From Leguminivora glycinivorella (taxonomy: Eukaryota > Arthropoda > Insecta > Lepidoptera > Tortricidae): DNA of 64,000 nt. The stretch's first letter is position 1, and each line of letters opens with the position of its first letter. The notes beneath the pieces were generated by a model, which searched no databases, had not been told where the DNA came from, and saw only the letters and a program-made list of their open reading frames with translations. Location of the stretch: positions 2,107,252-2,171,251 of the forward strand of contig NC_062993.1 of assembly GCF_023078275.1 (NCBI RefSeq), given 5' to 3'. Below, in pieces: positions 38,616-50,366 of this stretch. A program made the translations under genes and the position numbers.

Positions 38616-38761
38616 TACAGTCTGACCAAAAAGAGTAGACATTAAAAAGTGGCAACATTGGAATGTCATCCCTTTCAAATGATGTGTGAGAAAACGGGAC
38701 GACACTACGATGTTGCCACTTTTTACTTTCTACTTTTTTTGTTCACTTTGGTCAGACTGTA
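38616..38761. mobile_element. TACAGTCTGACC-ended MITE, copy B
   Basis: A 146-bp palindrome with AAGTGGCAACAT and ATGTTGCCACTT. It starts one base after the previous MITE ends. Confidence 0.8.
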
Positions 38762-39916
38762 GCTTGGGCACGGTGACAGAATCATATAGGTTATGTGAAA
38801 AGCAATATGTGACACATGGAAGGTACATAGTAAAATTGTTTTCGCCTATTTAGGGCGTTTACACTTGAATCCCTCACTGAGCTCAGGATTCAATAAATTG
38901 CTCGTAGCAATACTGAGGCGAACGAAGGCGAGGTTACCCGAAAGGAACAGTGTCGCACCATTGACCACACGCATGTACTCCAGTGAACCATGAAACTTCA
39001 CGTTCAGTAACAATTTACACGTACTTAATAACGATTTCAATATTACATACATACATACAATCACGCCTGTATCCCATAAAGGGGTAGGCAGAGCACATGA
39101 AACTACTAAAGCTTCAGTACCACTCTTGGCAAATAAGGGGTTGAAAGAAAACGAAACTGTGACATTGCAGTGACAGGTTGCCAGCCTCTCGCCTACGCCA
39201 CAATTTAACCCATATCCCACAGCCGCCTTCTACGACACCCACGGGAAGAAAGGGGGTAGTGAAATTCTTAACCCGTCACCACACAGGTACGATTTCAATA
39301 TTTTGTGCAACATACCCTGCTAATTAGTAAAATTGCATAGAACTCAGAAGAACAGGTTAGCATCGAATATATTAGCCCTGGGGATCGATTTTTTAAATTC
39401 GCCCTTCGCAAGTCTGTGGAAAACGACGTAATGCTATTTTTGAAAAAGGACCGCTAGTAATTTTTAAACTAGTTGTAATGACCACTTGTTTTCGTTTCTG
39501 TTAGTAGAATTTAAATCGCTAGTAGTCGAGATATTATTGAACGAATTTCACGAAATCGAATGGCCGAGATTCAAAAATCGGCCCCCAGACCGAGCTTAAC
39601 ACTTAAGCTGAATTTACATCTCCAAGTTACGAGTATTGCTGTAAGAAATGTTTTAATACTTATGAGATGCAACTAATGCAACTTTGGGTAAGAGTGAGTG
39701 GCAAATATCTGCTTTTCTTTCTTGTATATGTTTCAAAACTTGCAAGAATATCTTGCAGGTGTAAATTCAGCTTTATAACTAAGATAAATTTCGGGGCGGG
39801 GCTATTAAAATCGTCGCAAACCGTATCGCGTACCGAGCGCCAACGTCATCTATCGATGGCCATTTCACGAAATTGATGAGCGCTCTAAGGAATAAGGCCT
39901 CTTAACTCACGTAATT

Positions 39917-40459
39917 AGGGTTCCGTAGTCAACTAGGAAAGGAACCCTTATAGTTTCGCCATGTCTGTCTGTCCGTCCGTCCGTCCGTGGATAATCTCAG
40001 TAACCGTTAGCACTAGAAAGCTGAAATTTGGTACCAATATGTATATCAATCACGCCAACAAAGTGTAAAAATAAAAAATGGAAAAAAATGTTTTATTAGG
40101 GAACCCATCTACATGTAAAGTGGGGGCTGATATTTTATTTCATTCCAACCCCAACGTGTGATATATTGTTGTTGGATAGGCATTTAAAAATTAATAACGG
40201 TTTACTAAGATCGTTTTTTGATAATATTAATATTTTCGGAAATAATCGCTCCTAAAGGAAAAAAAAGTGCGTCCCCCCCCTCTAACTTTTGAACCATCTG
40301 TTTAAAAAATATGAAAAAAATCACAAAAGTAGAACTTTATAAAGACTTTCTAGGAAAATTGTTTTGAACTTGATAGGTTTAGTAGTTTTTGAGAAAAATA
40401 TGGAAAACTACGGAACCCTACACTGAGCGTGGCCCGACACGCTCTTGGCCGGTTTTTTT
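39917..40459 (+). repeat. AGGGTTCCGTAG element, copy 1
   Basis: A 543-bp interspersed repeat with GTTTCGCCATGTCTGTCTG, a GTCC run, AAAGTGGGGGCTGATATT and end GACACGCTCTTGGCCGG. Copies 2 and 3 are at 50418-50952 and 58703-59283. The first and last ~10 bases (AGGGTTCCGTAG and CTACGGAACCCT) are inverted within the element. No protein frame. Confidence 0.85.
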
Positions 40460-41076
40460 AGGGGCAAAGATGTGGTTTTCTTGTCCGGAAACAGCGTTTG
40501 ATATCAAAAATGAACCAAGTGCGTAGTGTGTGGTTCAGAAATTGCAATATTTAAGCGTTATGGGGGTATTTGGGTACGAAAAGATACACCTATACCTGCA
40601 AGAAGAGCTGGAAGAGCGATAAAGAATAAAGATGCCAACAGTGTTCCGTTGTTATATCTCAAACGATTGTCATCTTGGCTAAGCATTTGGTTTGGAGAAG
40701 TTCTATTTTGAAATGTTTGGCGTTGAAGACTTTATTATCTATTCGTCTTTATCCACGCTAACAGCCTAAGTTTTATTTACCTACGCCTACCCACAATTGC
40801 GAAAAGCTTGCAAAACCCAACCAGCCAGTTGTTGGTACATATTAGACGACCATTTAGAAACGGCCAGTCAAAATGCGGAAATGCACTCCGCTGCGCCGCG
40901 TTTTCCTATGACCGGGTAGCCGTAAGTGGTTTCACGTTTCTTGTGTGTGTAAACAAGAATACAAGAAATCTACTCACAACCGGTGAAGCCGCGGTACGCA
41001 ACGCGCGCACGCCGTGATATTAAAAAAAATATTTTTAAAAACTATCCATTGATTGTCTGTGCCGTGTTTGCGCGCG

Positions 41077-41200
41077 AAAAGTGACAGTGACGTATTCCTA
41101 TTCCATATTTTGAATTTCGAATTTCAACTTGTGCTGTTTTTGGTGACATTTATTTTTAATTTCAAGAGGCGTTTTTCTGGATAAACTACCTTCATGACTG
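41077..41200 (+). other. Possible 5' UTR and first coding exon of an unidentified gene
   Basis: After a locally GC-richer, promoter-like stretch (about 40850-41080) comes a run ending ATGACTG at 41194-41200, followed by the strong donor GTGAGT. If real, the exon would encode only Met-Thr plus one base and the gene would continue beyond a long intron to the right. About 90 bp of it recur at 46900-46993. Support is weak: no downstream exon was found. Confidence 0.22.
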
Positions 41201-41851
41201 GTGAGTTATATGAATTTATGGAATTTTTTCAAAGGATTATTTATTATTATTTCATTCTAGTGCAATCGAATGGTATTGGTACTCAACTAATTAATAAACG
41301 CGTTAACAAACAAGCCACTTATGCAAGTTCCGTAGTCATAATAATTAATTTATATAATCGATAAGGTGGTTTATGCACTGCAGTGCAATTTTGAAAGTGT
41401 TGAAAAGTAAAAGTTTTGATTGTCCGGTGACAAAAATCTCGAGTTACGATGTACGGAGTAAGAAATCAAGGTCGTGCGGAGAAAGTGGCCCGTTGTGTGA
41501 ATGAGGCTTACGTATATGGGTTCTTTACCGTGTTACTTCGCTTCCGGGCTTAGGACAGGTTGACCGCGTGTTTCATCTAATAAAATACCTAATGTGAAAT
41601 CGAGGAAAGCAAAGGATTGCTTCTCTTTCCACTTTACACGTCACTGTATACTGTATCAGAGAGTAAAACTACTACATATTTGCTTTCTTCTGTAGGTAAT
41701 ACTTAAATACTTGAGATGTTTCAACATTTAGATTTACATATACCTACGTCATTTTAGGTGCCTGATGTCTGCCGGTACTAAATTATGTACACCCAAGAGG
41801 GGTCACTTATGTATAATTTGTATGGAAATTACATACGTATAATATAACTCT

Positions 41852-41965
41852 TGAGAATATATTTTGTTTTACAATTTAGAAAAAAGGGGAAGTGCGACTT
41901 TTTTCTAAATTGTGAAACAAAATATAATTTGTTTTACAATTTAGAAAAAAGGTCGCACTTCCGTC
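41852..41965. repeat. Short direct and inverted repeats (TTTACAATTTAGAAAAAAGG)
   Basis: The word TTTTGTTTTACAATTTAGAA occurs twice directly, with an inverted form between the two; the ends are GAAGTGCGAC and GTCGCACTTC. A small foldback. Confidence 0.6.
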
Positions 41966-42049
41966 AGTAGGAGAACCTCGAGTCAAACCAAACTAAGTTT
42001 ACAGCGGTTTTGATATCCTCGCCTCTGTTAAGTAAACGTTTTGTACTAA

Positions 42050-42865
42050 GGTGACGGACCCAATCATGGACAGTTTAAGAAAAAAATTCGCCTGTTTTTG
42101 ATATTTCACTGATAAATGTAAAAATTCTACCGCCAAGCGTGTTAAATCTTGAATGTCCTATCCTTCTTCTACATTTCAAGCTTATTGCAGAATAGATACT
42201 TCTATTGGTTTCTTCATAGTTAACAAATTAAAACTAGGTGTTTTTTCTCCAATTATGGACGGCATCAGTTCTCCAGTAATGTATCCCCCATTATGGACAG
42301 TGAAATAAGTTTAAAATTTTACTTTTAAAGCCAACTGATACGCAATGAGTCAATTTTATACACCATAAATACAATTAGTTTGGGTTATTTTAACATAGGA
42401 TTGTTTCTTGTAAATTTTGGTTTTGTAAATTGTTCCTTGTCCATCATAGGAGGTAGGCAGTTTTTCGGGTCCAGTAATGGACACTCGCAAAATAACGTAA
42501 TTTCTTTATATCTTTGGAGCAACAAACTAGTATGTTTTATACCTTATCTCATGCTTAATGCAGTAAGTAAAACGCATTCAAGATTACACCGTGCGTTATT
42601 TTTTTATTATTTTATACATGAACTCATCTCTCTTAGCAACATTACTAAGAATTCGTCTTGATATTTTTTTCAGTAAACTGGTGAATCTTGTCTCCAAATC
42701 CTTCAGAAATAACCGAATTAATTGAAACTTCAAAATTAAACAGCTCTACAACTCTAGTTTATGGTACATAGCCGTCAGTTTTTAGAAACTTATTCTAGAT
42801 ACTTATTTTTAAGGATTTGTGTTTTTTTGTCCATAATGGCATCACCGTCCATTATGGGATATTTT
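42050..42865. repeat. Region with repeated ATTATGGAC/GTCCATAAT words
   Basis: At least six words like ATTATGGAC, ATCATGGAC and their complements are spread over 0.8 kb. GTGACGGACCCAATCATGGA at the left and TCCATAATGGCATCACCGTC at the right suggest inverted ends of one element. Confidence 0.5.
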
Positions 42866-42870
42866 ACCTT

Positions 42871-42964
42871 ACGTACTATCAGCTGCAAAAGTGCATGGAG
42901 AAATTATGAATGAATTCATTGATAACTTCGCTATGCACTTTTGCAGCTGATACGTCTACGTACG
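42871..42964. mobile_element. Short palindrome (94 bp)
   Basis: ATCAGCTGCAAAAGTGCAT and ATGCACTTTTGCAGCTGAT are exact inverted copies about 40 bp apart. Confidence 0.75.
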
Positions 42965-43205
42965 TCGTAACTTCATAATCTTGGGACGAAAACGTTGTAA
43001 GTATATAACTTATTAAAAGCCGGATGATAAAAAACTAGCACCGGTGAGGTTGCCAAAATCGCTGATAGCTGGATAGAAGTTCCATTTCAGAACCCTAAAA
43101 ATTATTATCACAAATTGTAAAATAAACTGAAGACATCGACAAAAAAAGATGAGCTATCCCTAAGGTGGTATTCTATTCTATACTTGTCCATTTTTGATGT
43201 GATGT

Positions 43206-44135
43206 GTAATGGACAGTAGTGTCCGACCGAAACATGTTTTCTGGACGAAACCAAAACGAAAACGAAGGTTCGGCCTTGGCTCTAGTTTCGGCCGAAACCG
43301 AAACTGTAGAAGATTTGTTAAAATCGCCAAAAAAATGTATAAAATCGTTTTTATACTCATCTTAACTAGACCCTACTCATACTCTTGTATTTTTTTTATA
43401 ATTTTTGAGTTTACTATTTGTCATTTGTTATTTTCGAACTCGTCTTATCACCTTATCAGGAACTTTTAAAATTCTGGAAAAGTGATCCCAACGCGACCCA
43501 AAAGTACAATTTAAAAAAGTTTCGGCCCGGCCGAAAGGGGCCATTTTTTTCAAAGTTGTCCACCCCACTTTTTTTTTGGATTTGGATTTTTTTATGTGGT
43601 TTCCACTCAGAATCGCGAGCTCTTTCAATTCTAATAGGAGAAAAAAGTGTCCCAAGGTTTTTTTCCCATTCCGTTACCATTTTTTCATACATTTTGTATG
43701 GCGGTAACGGAATGGAAGGTTCGAAAAAATGTATGGAAATCTTGGGACATTTTTTTCTCCTATCAGGATCGAAAGAGCTCGCGATTCTGAGTATTAATCG
43801 CGTAAAAAATACCCATGTTACAAAAAAAGTGGGGTGGACAACTTTGAAAAAAATGGCCCAAAGATTCAGCCGTTTTTTTGGCCAAAAACCGAAACTATGG
43901 CTGACACAGGATTTTTCGGCCGAAAGTGACCGAAACCTTAGTATAAGTTTGTTAATTAGTTCCGATCACAATGCTGTCCCTAAAACTATTGCCATACCTC
44001 GTAGTGGGAATTGTGTTAGGATGTAGGCTATAAGTAAGATTTTATAACTTGTCTGTAAATATTATTGGTCTGTATCTGTTTGTTTCCCAAATAAAGAAAA
44101 AAAAACCGAACCTTCGGTCGGTCACTAATGGACAG
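43206..44135. mobile_element. 930-bp TIR element containing a 321-bp hairpin
   Basis: Ends TGGACAGTAGTGTCCGACCG and CGGTCGGTCACTAATGGACA are imperfect inverted copies; words like CGGCCGAAAC recur inside. A hairpin (43539-43859) with arms TCAAAGTTGTCCACCCCAC lies within. A diverged relative of the hairpin is at 22970-23230. The open frames here come from the palindrome. Confidence 0.6.
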
Positions 44136-44484
44136 ACAGATAATCGTGTATCGCGCCTCACTATTTTATTAAGCAAAATGTCACAGGAGGAATACCACCT
44201 TTCACTTCACCCACCAATAATAACAATATAGCCATTAGCTATTACTATTAGGTACTCGTAGCTCTTCGAAAACCTGTTTTCTTTTGTAGCTCGAGAATAA
44301 TCGAATTAATTATTTTTTTATGGCTATTATATGCATTATGATGATAATAGAATAGAAGATGATGACAGATAAGATAACATAATGCTGCTCCTATGTCCGA
44401 AGAATAAAAAACGAGTTCGCTTTTTCTTATTACCTCCCTATAATATTTATAACCCCATATAATGAGGAATTTTTTTTTTACTTC

Positions 44485-44660
44485 GTCGGTGGCAAACAAG
44501 CATACGGTCCGCCTGGTGGAAAGAGTTCACCGTGACCTATATGGTTGGGTTGCCGACGACTCAAAGGACAATAGACGGAGCAAATTAGTTCCGTAGATCC
44601 TTCCGTCACGAGCACATCGCACCCTCGATGAGCTCTGGCAGCCTTACTCACGGGCAAGAA
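44485..44660 (-). repeat. LINE 3' tail fragment
   Basis: GGTGGCAAACAAGCATACGG and GTCCGCCTGGTGGAAAG is the widespread lepidopteran LINE/SINE tail; related fragments are near 2290-2400, 8740-8830 and 49060-49300. Confidence 0.55.
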
Positions 44661-45316
44661 CACAACACTATGGTATAGGTAATGTTATTCAGTATAGGTA
44701 GCCTTTTTTTTCAATCTATGTAAAATCTGACTAGGGTTAAGTTGGCAACAACTTTATAGCCCTGACATTGTACGGGTTAAGTTTGTAATTTAAGTAATTA
44801 AGGTCTGTAATTTTTTTCTAAACATAATTTAACCGAAGTTTGAAGTTTAAAATATATAATCACCGGTGATTTGCACCACCGAAGTGGTCAAAACTAGTCA
44901 AATTCGCTGGCAACACACCTTATTGGCATGACTCTGTTACTGATATTAGCCCGAAAACCGATATTAAATAAAATAAAAATTTGCTAGTATGTTAAACCAC
45001 TTTTTAATTTTATGACGCGTTTTTCACGGAGCGTTGTTTGCGTCATTCAAAAACGCTTAATGTCAAGAAAAACTAGATTTGGCGGCAAACTGGTAACGTT
45101 ACCACGCACGAATCGTGTGTGACGCCGAATTATGTATGTGTGCTGTATTAATTAAAAATATACATAATTTATTAATGTAAGTTACAATGTTTAAAATATA
45201 CGGACTTTGCTACTCAGAGTGAGTAAGCGGTTTAAGTTTTATTTTTATTTTCAAGGGTAGGTATTAGGTATTCAGACGTCTACTTTTAAGTATTTTAACA
45301 ACATGCCTATTAACTA

Positions 45317-45500
45317 TCCATACTAATATTATAAATGGGAAAGTGTGTGTGTTTGTTTGTTTGTCCGTCTTTCACGGCAATCGGAGCGACGATGGACGTG
45401 ATTTTTTTAAGTGGAGATACCTAGTTGAAGGGATGGAGAGTGACATGGCTACTATTTGTATCTTTCTAATGTGAGCGAAGCCGCGGGTAAAAGCTAGTAA
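45317..45500 (+). mobile_element. Non-autonomous Helitron-like element, copy 1
   Basis: Begins TCCATACTAATATTATAAAT and ends with a GCGAAGCCGCGGG hairpin-type word and AAAAGCTAGT, the Lep1-type Helitron-like end structure (5' TC, 3' CTAG). Copy 2 is at 47903-48143. Confidence 0.6.
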
Positions 45501-46045
45501 TAAATAAATACCACGACGCAGATACTCAGGCACTCAATGAAATATTAATAAAATAAAGTGTAGGCGGCTATGGGACACATTAATACCGACATAACTACAT
45601 ATTTAAGTAATAAAAAGTATGCGAATTTATTAGTGAAAAAAAAAAGCAAATTAAAAAAGTGGTGGACGAGTTTGCTTACCATAGATAATTTTAATTTCGC
45701 GCCTTTTTCTAATGACCTGAGTAGGGCGTGTATCGCTGGTTTTTGACTTTTACGTAAGTTGTAGTTTTAACTTGTAATATTCATATTAAATACCCAACTA
45801 ACTTACATTTTCTGGAATCCTGAATAGTTTAGTTTTAACTAACCTTAGTTGTTTTTAGCTCCCCTCCACATACAGCCAATGACCAAGGATTACCTTTACG
45901 TATAAAATCAATGCTATTTTGTGGCTACAACGCATTGTGTTGTTGTATACATTCTTGCTTACGTCTTTGGAACCTAGCCAAGAAGACAATTGCCCTACGA
46001 CAACTTTTTACCTCTCTTTAGAAAGAGAGGTAAAAAGTTGGAGGG

Positions 46046-46413
46046 TAGAGTCAACCTTGGCAAAAAAGACTCAAAATTAAGAAGTGGCAACATCATAGTG
46101 TCTAAATCGTCTCGTTTCCTCCCACATAGGCCGGCCTGCAACCTGTCAGTTCAATCTGAAAATTATGTCAGTTTGAACTGACAGGTTGCATACAAATCTT
46201 TTTTAAGATTATGAATTTTTAAGACTGTCTATGGCGTGCCATACTGATTTGAGAGATCCCTTATAGGGATAAGTTCGCCTTTGTACCTCTGTTCCTGTAA
46301 ACTGTATATGAATCTGTTGTACACAATAAAGTGATTACTACTACTATTTGAAATGGACGACATTACAATACAATGTTGCCACTTTTGATTTCTACTCGTT
46401 TTGCTGGACTCTA
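46046..46413. mobile_element. GGCAACAT MITE interrupted by another MITE
   Basis: AAGTGGCAACATCATAGTGT on the left and AATGTTGCCACTTTTGATTT on the right are the arms of the family at 38616. Between them lie a GGCCGGCCTGCAACC palindrome (about 46127-46240) and a LINE-tail-like piece (about 46240-46347). Confidence 0.6.
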
Positions 46414-46832
46414 GTAAAGTGAGATGGGCAAAACAATGGGCATGTTGGCTACGCGCTTAGTGGTACTAATTGCTGTATTGCGTAATGATTATTAGCAATC
46501 ATTAGATGCACATGTGAGTTGTGACAATGTACAGGCATTCTTCCGTTCTTCATGAATCATTTAGAAGGTTTCTTTTTTTAAATGCCTCGTCGCGTTTAAA
46601 ATTTTGATTCATTTTTTTTTTTAATTTTCGTACTTTTTCTACTCAGACTATTTAATAAATACTATACTGGCAGGCAAGGCCGAGCTAACCATATAATATG
46701 CGAAGGTTGGCCATACTGGCTTTAGGTAGGTATTAGGTTTTATGAAATGTCGAAATTCTCTCCCTTTTCTGCGGACATTACAAAAATTAACAATTTATGC
46801 GGACATTTTTCTAATATTTACGTCAGACAAAT

Positions 46833-47042
46833 TAAAAGTTATGCCGAAAAGGGTAAAATACAAAAATTGAATTAATATCTATATCGGATCGGATAATAAT
46901 AAAAGTGACAGTGACGTATTCCATATTTTGAATTTCGAATTTCGACTTGTGCTGTTTTTGGTGACATTTATTTTTAATTTCAAAGAGGCGTTTAAAAGTT
47001 ATGCCGAAAAGGGTAAAATACAAAAATTGAATTAATATCTAT
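46833..47042. repeat. 50-bp direct repeat flanking a 110-bp insert copied from 41.1 kb
   Basis: AGTTATGCCGAAAAGGGTAA to TTAATATCTAT occurs at 46833-46882 and again at 46993-47042. The insert (46900-46993) matches 41077-41174 with a few changes. Confidence 0.8.
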
Positions 47043-47711
47043 GGGAAAAACATAGGACTGAAACTACACCTCGAAGATTTTTTTTAAAAAAGTCGATCCC
47101 GTGAATTCCTTGTGAAGTTCGAATCCCGTTAAAGTCTTTATTACTAAAACTTGATTAGTTAATAATGTATTAGTAGAACATGTTAGATAAAAATAATTTA
47201 ACCGAGCCGGCGTAGCTTTATTTGACGTTCATATGCGCATTGTAATATGCCTGCTTGGAAAATAAATATTTCATTTCATTTCAACCATTAACTATATCCT
47301 TCAAATTGTCCTGATATAAAGGGATCCAATTTTTTTTTTTTTAATAAAATATTTTATTGAGCAAGTGTACCGTACAGCCAGATGTGTAGGTCCCTGACTT
47401 CTGAGCTAGGTAAAACCTGTGTTACAGAAGTCAGTGTCCTCTCCCAGATTTAGTTTTCATATAAATCTAATCTTACACTAATTTTGCTTAACAGCTAACA
47501 ATTTTTTGCAATATATACAATTTACTTTGTATTAGTGATATAGTTTATAATTATTTTACATTTATTCTTTAATTTGACTTGGAAAGAACGATGTGATCTG
47601 AAAGTTACAAAATAGACTTCCATTATACAGGAATATTTCGTTCTAGTGAAACTTTGCATAGTGATTTTTGAGGTAATAACTGTCGTAATAATTAACAACC
47701 TTTATTGTGGG

Positions 47712-47843
47712 ACTGCGTTTTCACATTATCCGATCCGATATTGGATGTCAGAAGGATTTCAATAGCAAAAATCAAAGGTGGCGGCTTAAATGTAATATCG
47801 GTCCTACATCCGATATCGGATCGGATAATGTGAAAATGCACTA
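47712..47843. mobile_element. Palindromic MITE (132 bp)
   Basis: Arms TGCGTTTTCACATTATCCGA and TCGGATAATGTGAAAATGCA around GATATTGGATGTC. A fragment of the family is at 27330-27375. Confidence 0.8.
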
Positions 47844-47902
47844 AAGCTGAAATCGCTAAAAAATGTAAACCAAACCAATAATTCTTTTCTAATAATAAGA
47901 AT

Positions 47903-48143
47903 CCAAACTAATACTTATTATAAATGGGAAAGTGTGTGTGTCTGTTCATTTGTCCGTATTTCACGGCAAAACGGAGCGATGATTAGACGTGATTTTTTAA
48001 GTGCAGATAGTTGAAGGGATGGAGAGTGACATAGGCTACTTTTTGTCTCTTTCTAACACCCCTCTATACTAAAATGGGGGGTGGAAGTTTGTATTCCGCA
48101 ATTTTCGAATGTAACGCGAGCAAAGCCACGGGCAAAAACTAGT
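47903..48143 (+). mobile_element. Non-autonomous Helitron-like element, copy 2
   Basis: Shares TATAAATGGGAAAGTGTGTG and GTTGAAGGGATGGAGAGTGA with copy 1 and ends CACGGGCAAAAACTAGT. It holds about 60 bp that copy 1 lacks. Confidence 0.6.
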
Positions 48144-48205
48144 ATCTAATAAAGTGGTTATCGCTGCACAAAAACTAAGGAATATTTCCTTTTATTTTAT
48201 TTTGA

Positions 48206-48450
48206 CGACCGGTCTGGCGCAGTCGGTAGTGACCCTGCCTGCTACGCCGCGGGCCCGGGTTCGAATCCCGGTAAGGGCATTTATTTGTGTGATGAGATAT
48301 TTGTTCCTGAGTCATGGACGTTTTCTATGTATATAAGTATTTATATATCGTTGTCTGAGTACCCACAACACAAGTCTTCTTGAGCTTACCGTGGCCCTCA
48401 GTCAATCTGTGTAAGAATGTACTATAATATATTTTAATTTAATAATATTT
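48206..48450 (+). repeat. tRNA-derived SINE, copy 1
   Basis: An A box in TCTGGCGCAGTCGGTAGTG and a B box GGTTCGAATCCCGG mark a Pol III promoter, followed by a body with GTCATGGACGTTTTCTATG, CGTTGTCTGAGTAC and CAGTCAATCTGTGTAAGAAT. It is not a functional tRNA. Confidence 0.85.
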
Positions 48451-48630
48451 CCTGATGGAAAGTTTGACCGTGACATGTCCATTTTTGCCAAAAGCAATGT
48501 CATAGTCAAACAAACGTCACCTGCAATGTAACTTTCTAAAGTCAAATCGGCCCCAGCTGTGTACGAAGTGTTTCAGCAAACAGATCTGAGAAAGCGATCG
48601 AGTTACATGTCTCGAATATAAGCAGTCCCT

Positions 48631-48754
48631 GCACGGGAAGCATGGTCGCGCGATAGACGATAAAATAGCAGGCCGTCCCTATCGCACTATTTGTAAGTGC
48701 GATAGGGACGGCCTGATATTTTATCGTCTATCGCGCGACCATGCTTCCCGTGCT
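48631..48754. mobile_element. Near-perfect palindromic MITE between the two SINEs
   Basis: Arms GCACGGGAAGCATGGTCGCG and complement; the centre CCTATCGCACTATTTGTAAG pairs with its own inverse. Relatives occur at about 3985-4090 and 26010-26105. Confidence 0.85.
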
Positions 48755-48769
48755 GGCTTTCCGGAGTTC

Positions 48770-49015
48770 ATCACCGGTCTGGAGCAGTCGGTAGCCCTGC
48801 CTGCTGCGCCGCGGGCCCGGGTTCGAATCCCGGTAAGGGCATTTATTTGTGTGATGAGCACAGATACTTGTTCCTGAGTCATGGATGTTTTCTATGTATA
48901 TAAGTATTTACATATTATATATCGTTGTCTGAGTACCTAACAACACAAGCCTTCTTGAGCTTACCATGGGCCTCAGTCAATCTGTGTAAGAATGTCCTAT
49001 AATATTTATTTATTA
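48770..49015 (+). repeat. tRNA-derived SINE, copy 2
   Basis: Same body and promoter boxes as copy 1, with a short deletion in the head (AGTCGGTAGCCCTGCC). A piece of the same tail is near 51485-51520. Confidence 0.85.
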
Positions 49016-49059
49016 TTTATTTTTATGACTAAATTGACATACCTTTTTAATGATAAGTC

Positions 49060-49300
49060 TGTGGCAAACAAGCATATGAGCAGCCTGATGGTAACCAACG
49101 GGCCTCTCGCTCGTTTTTGCCCAGAACGTGCAAGTTGTGGAATGAGCTTACTTCTGAGGTATGCCATGGGGTTCTTCAAGAAGCGTGTATTTAGAATTCT
49201 CAAAGGCCGGCAACGCATAAGTCGCTCCTCTGATGTTGCTTATGTCCATAAGCGATGTTAACTGCTTCCCATCAGGCGGCTCGTCTGCTCGTTTGCTGCC
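49060..49300 (+). mobile_element. LINE 3' end fragment
   Basis: The plus-strand frame includes KKRVFRILKGRQRISRSSDV, a usual end of a lepidopteran LINE frame, followed by ATCAGGCGGCTCGTCTGCTC tail sequence. Truncated. Confidence 0.55.
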
Positions 49301-50366
49301 TGTATAATAAAAAAAATATTTTTTTGGCATAACGTTGCATGCATGTTACGCCTGCAAAATAATAGGGGTAGCAAGTTCCCTGCTGGTTTTTAAGTTGGGA
49401 GTTTTTTTCTTGAAGTTGATATCGGTTCCGAAACGTAGACTGTTCCGTATTATATGAATACTCGAAGTACTTCGTAGATGTGACACATGGGCACACCCAC
49501 CATAAAAATACATCTTTGACAACTTTATGTGTATATGCATGCAAAACTGGACCCTACCTTAATCGTTCACAGCTTAGATTTCCTTGTATACCGCACAACT
49601 TTACTTAATCTGTTTACAGAAACTCTTGCCCTACTGGAACCTACGCATTACGCATACAAATTAACGTGTGCTGTTGCCTAAACTTAGAACTAAACATTTC
49701 ATAACAATTCTAGGAAATCCTTAGAAGGTGGCGCCGCGATTGGCGGCAAAATTAAAATGGTTTTATTAGGGACCAATAAAATTGTCGAAACAGGTTTTAC
49801 CCAATTTTATTGTAACTGTCTACGGTATGGATGGATGGATACAGGTAGTGTTATATGGAATCTTTAATGGTATCATTAATTTTCGCGTTTTTAGGCTGGT
49901 TCCATGGTAAAAATTACTTAATGAGGACTGAGAAGAAGATAAACTGACATATTATCATGCTAAGTAGCGTCAATTCACATAGGTACATACACATTTTTGA
50001 TATTTTTTTTCTGGTTTGTCAACACATGCTATGTTCAGTTGCAGTGGCGACATCTATCCTAACTTTTCAACGTGCCTCCTTACTGTCAAGTCGGTAAATG
50101 ATCATTGTTCTCGGTTATTGAGTTTAGCGCCATCTCTCGACACATTTAGGTATTACAGTGATGTTCATTCATCAAGCATGTCGTTCGATGTTCGATCGAT
50201 TAGTATGCTGAACATCTGCAAGTTTTCGAGTTTCTAGTCGACAAACCGGTAGTTTTATGACCTTGTTATAAAATTCGTAGGTTTCAAGGACTTAGCATTA
50301 TTTGGTTTGTTTAAAAGTCAATTTCATATGCCTTTAATAGTCGTAAATTTTAAGCCAAAAATTTAG

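Larger units (their letters stand above)
34961..41000. other. Gene-poor region with repeats
   Basis: Mostly repeats, several listed separately. Others: LINE-tail type fragments at 36935-37115, 37260-37387, 37675-37928 and 39045-39290, sharing CACGCCTGTATCCCATAAAG; and a diverged palindrome at 39378-39588. No protein gene is supported. Confidence 0.6.

Noticed and set aside
43418..44026. 202-codon + strand frame
   Set aside because: Lies over the arms of a palindrome; the two halves are mirror translations.
48206..48290. Possible tRNA gene
   Set aside because: A and B boxes are present, but the stems do not close and a SINE body follows, repeated at 48770.
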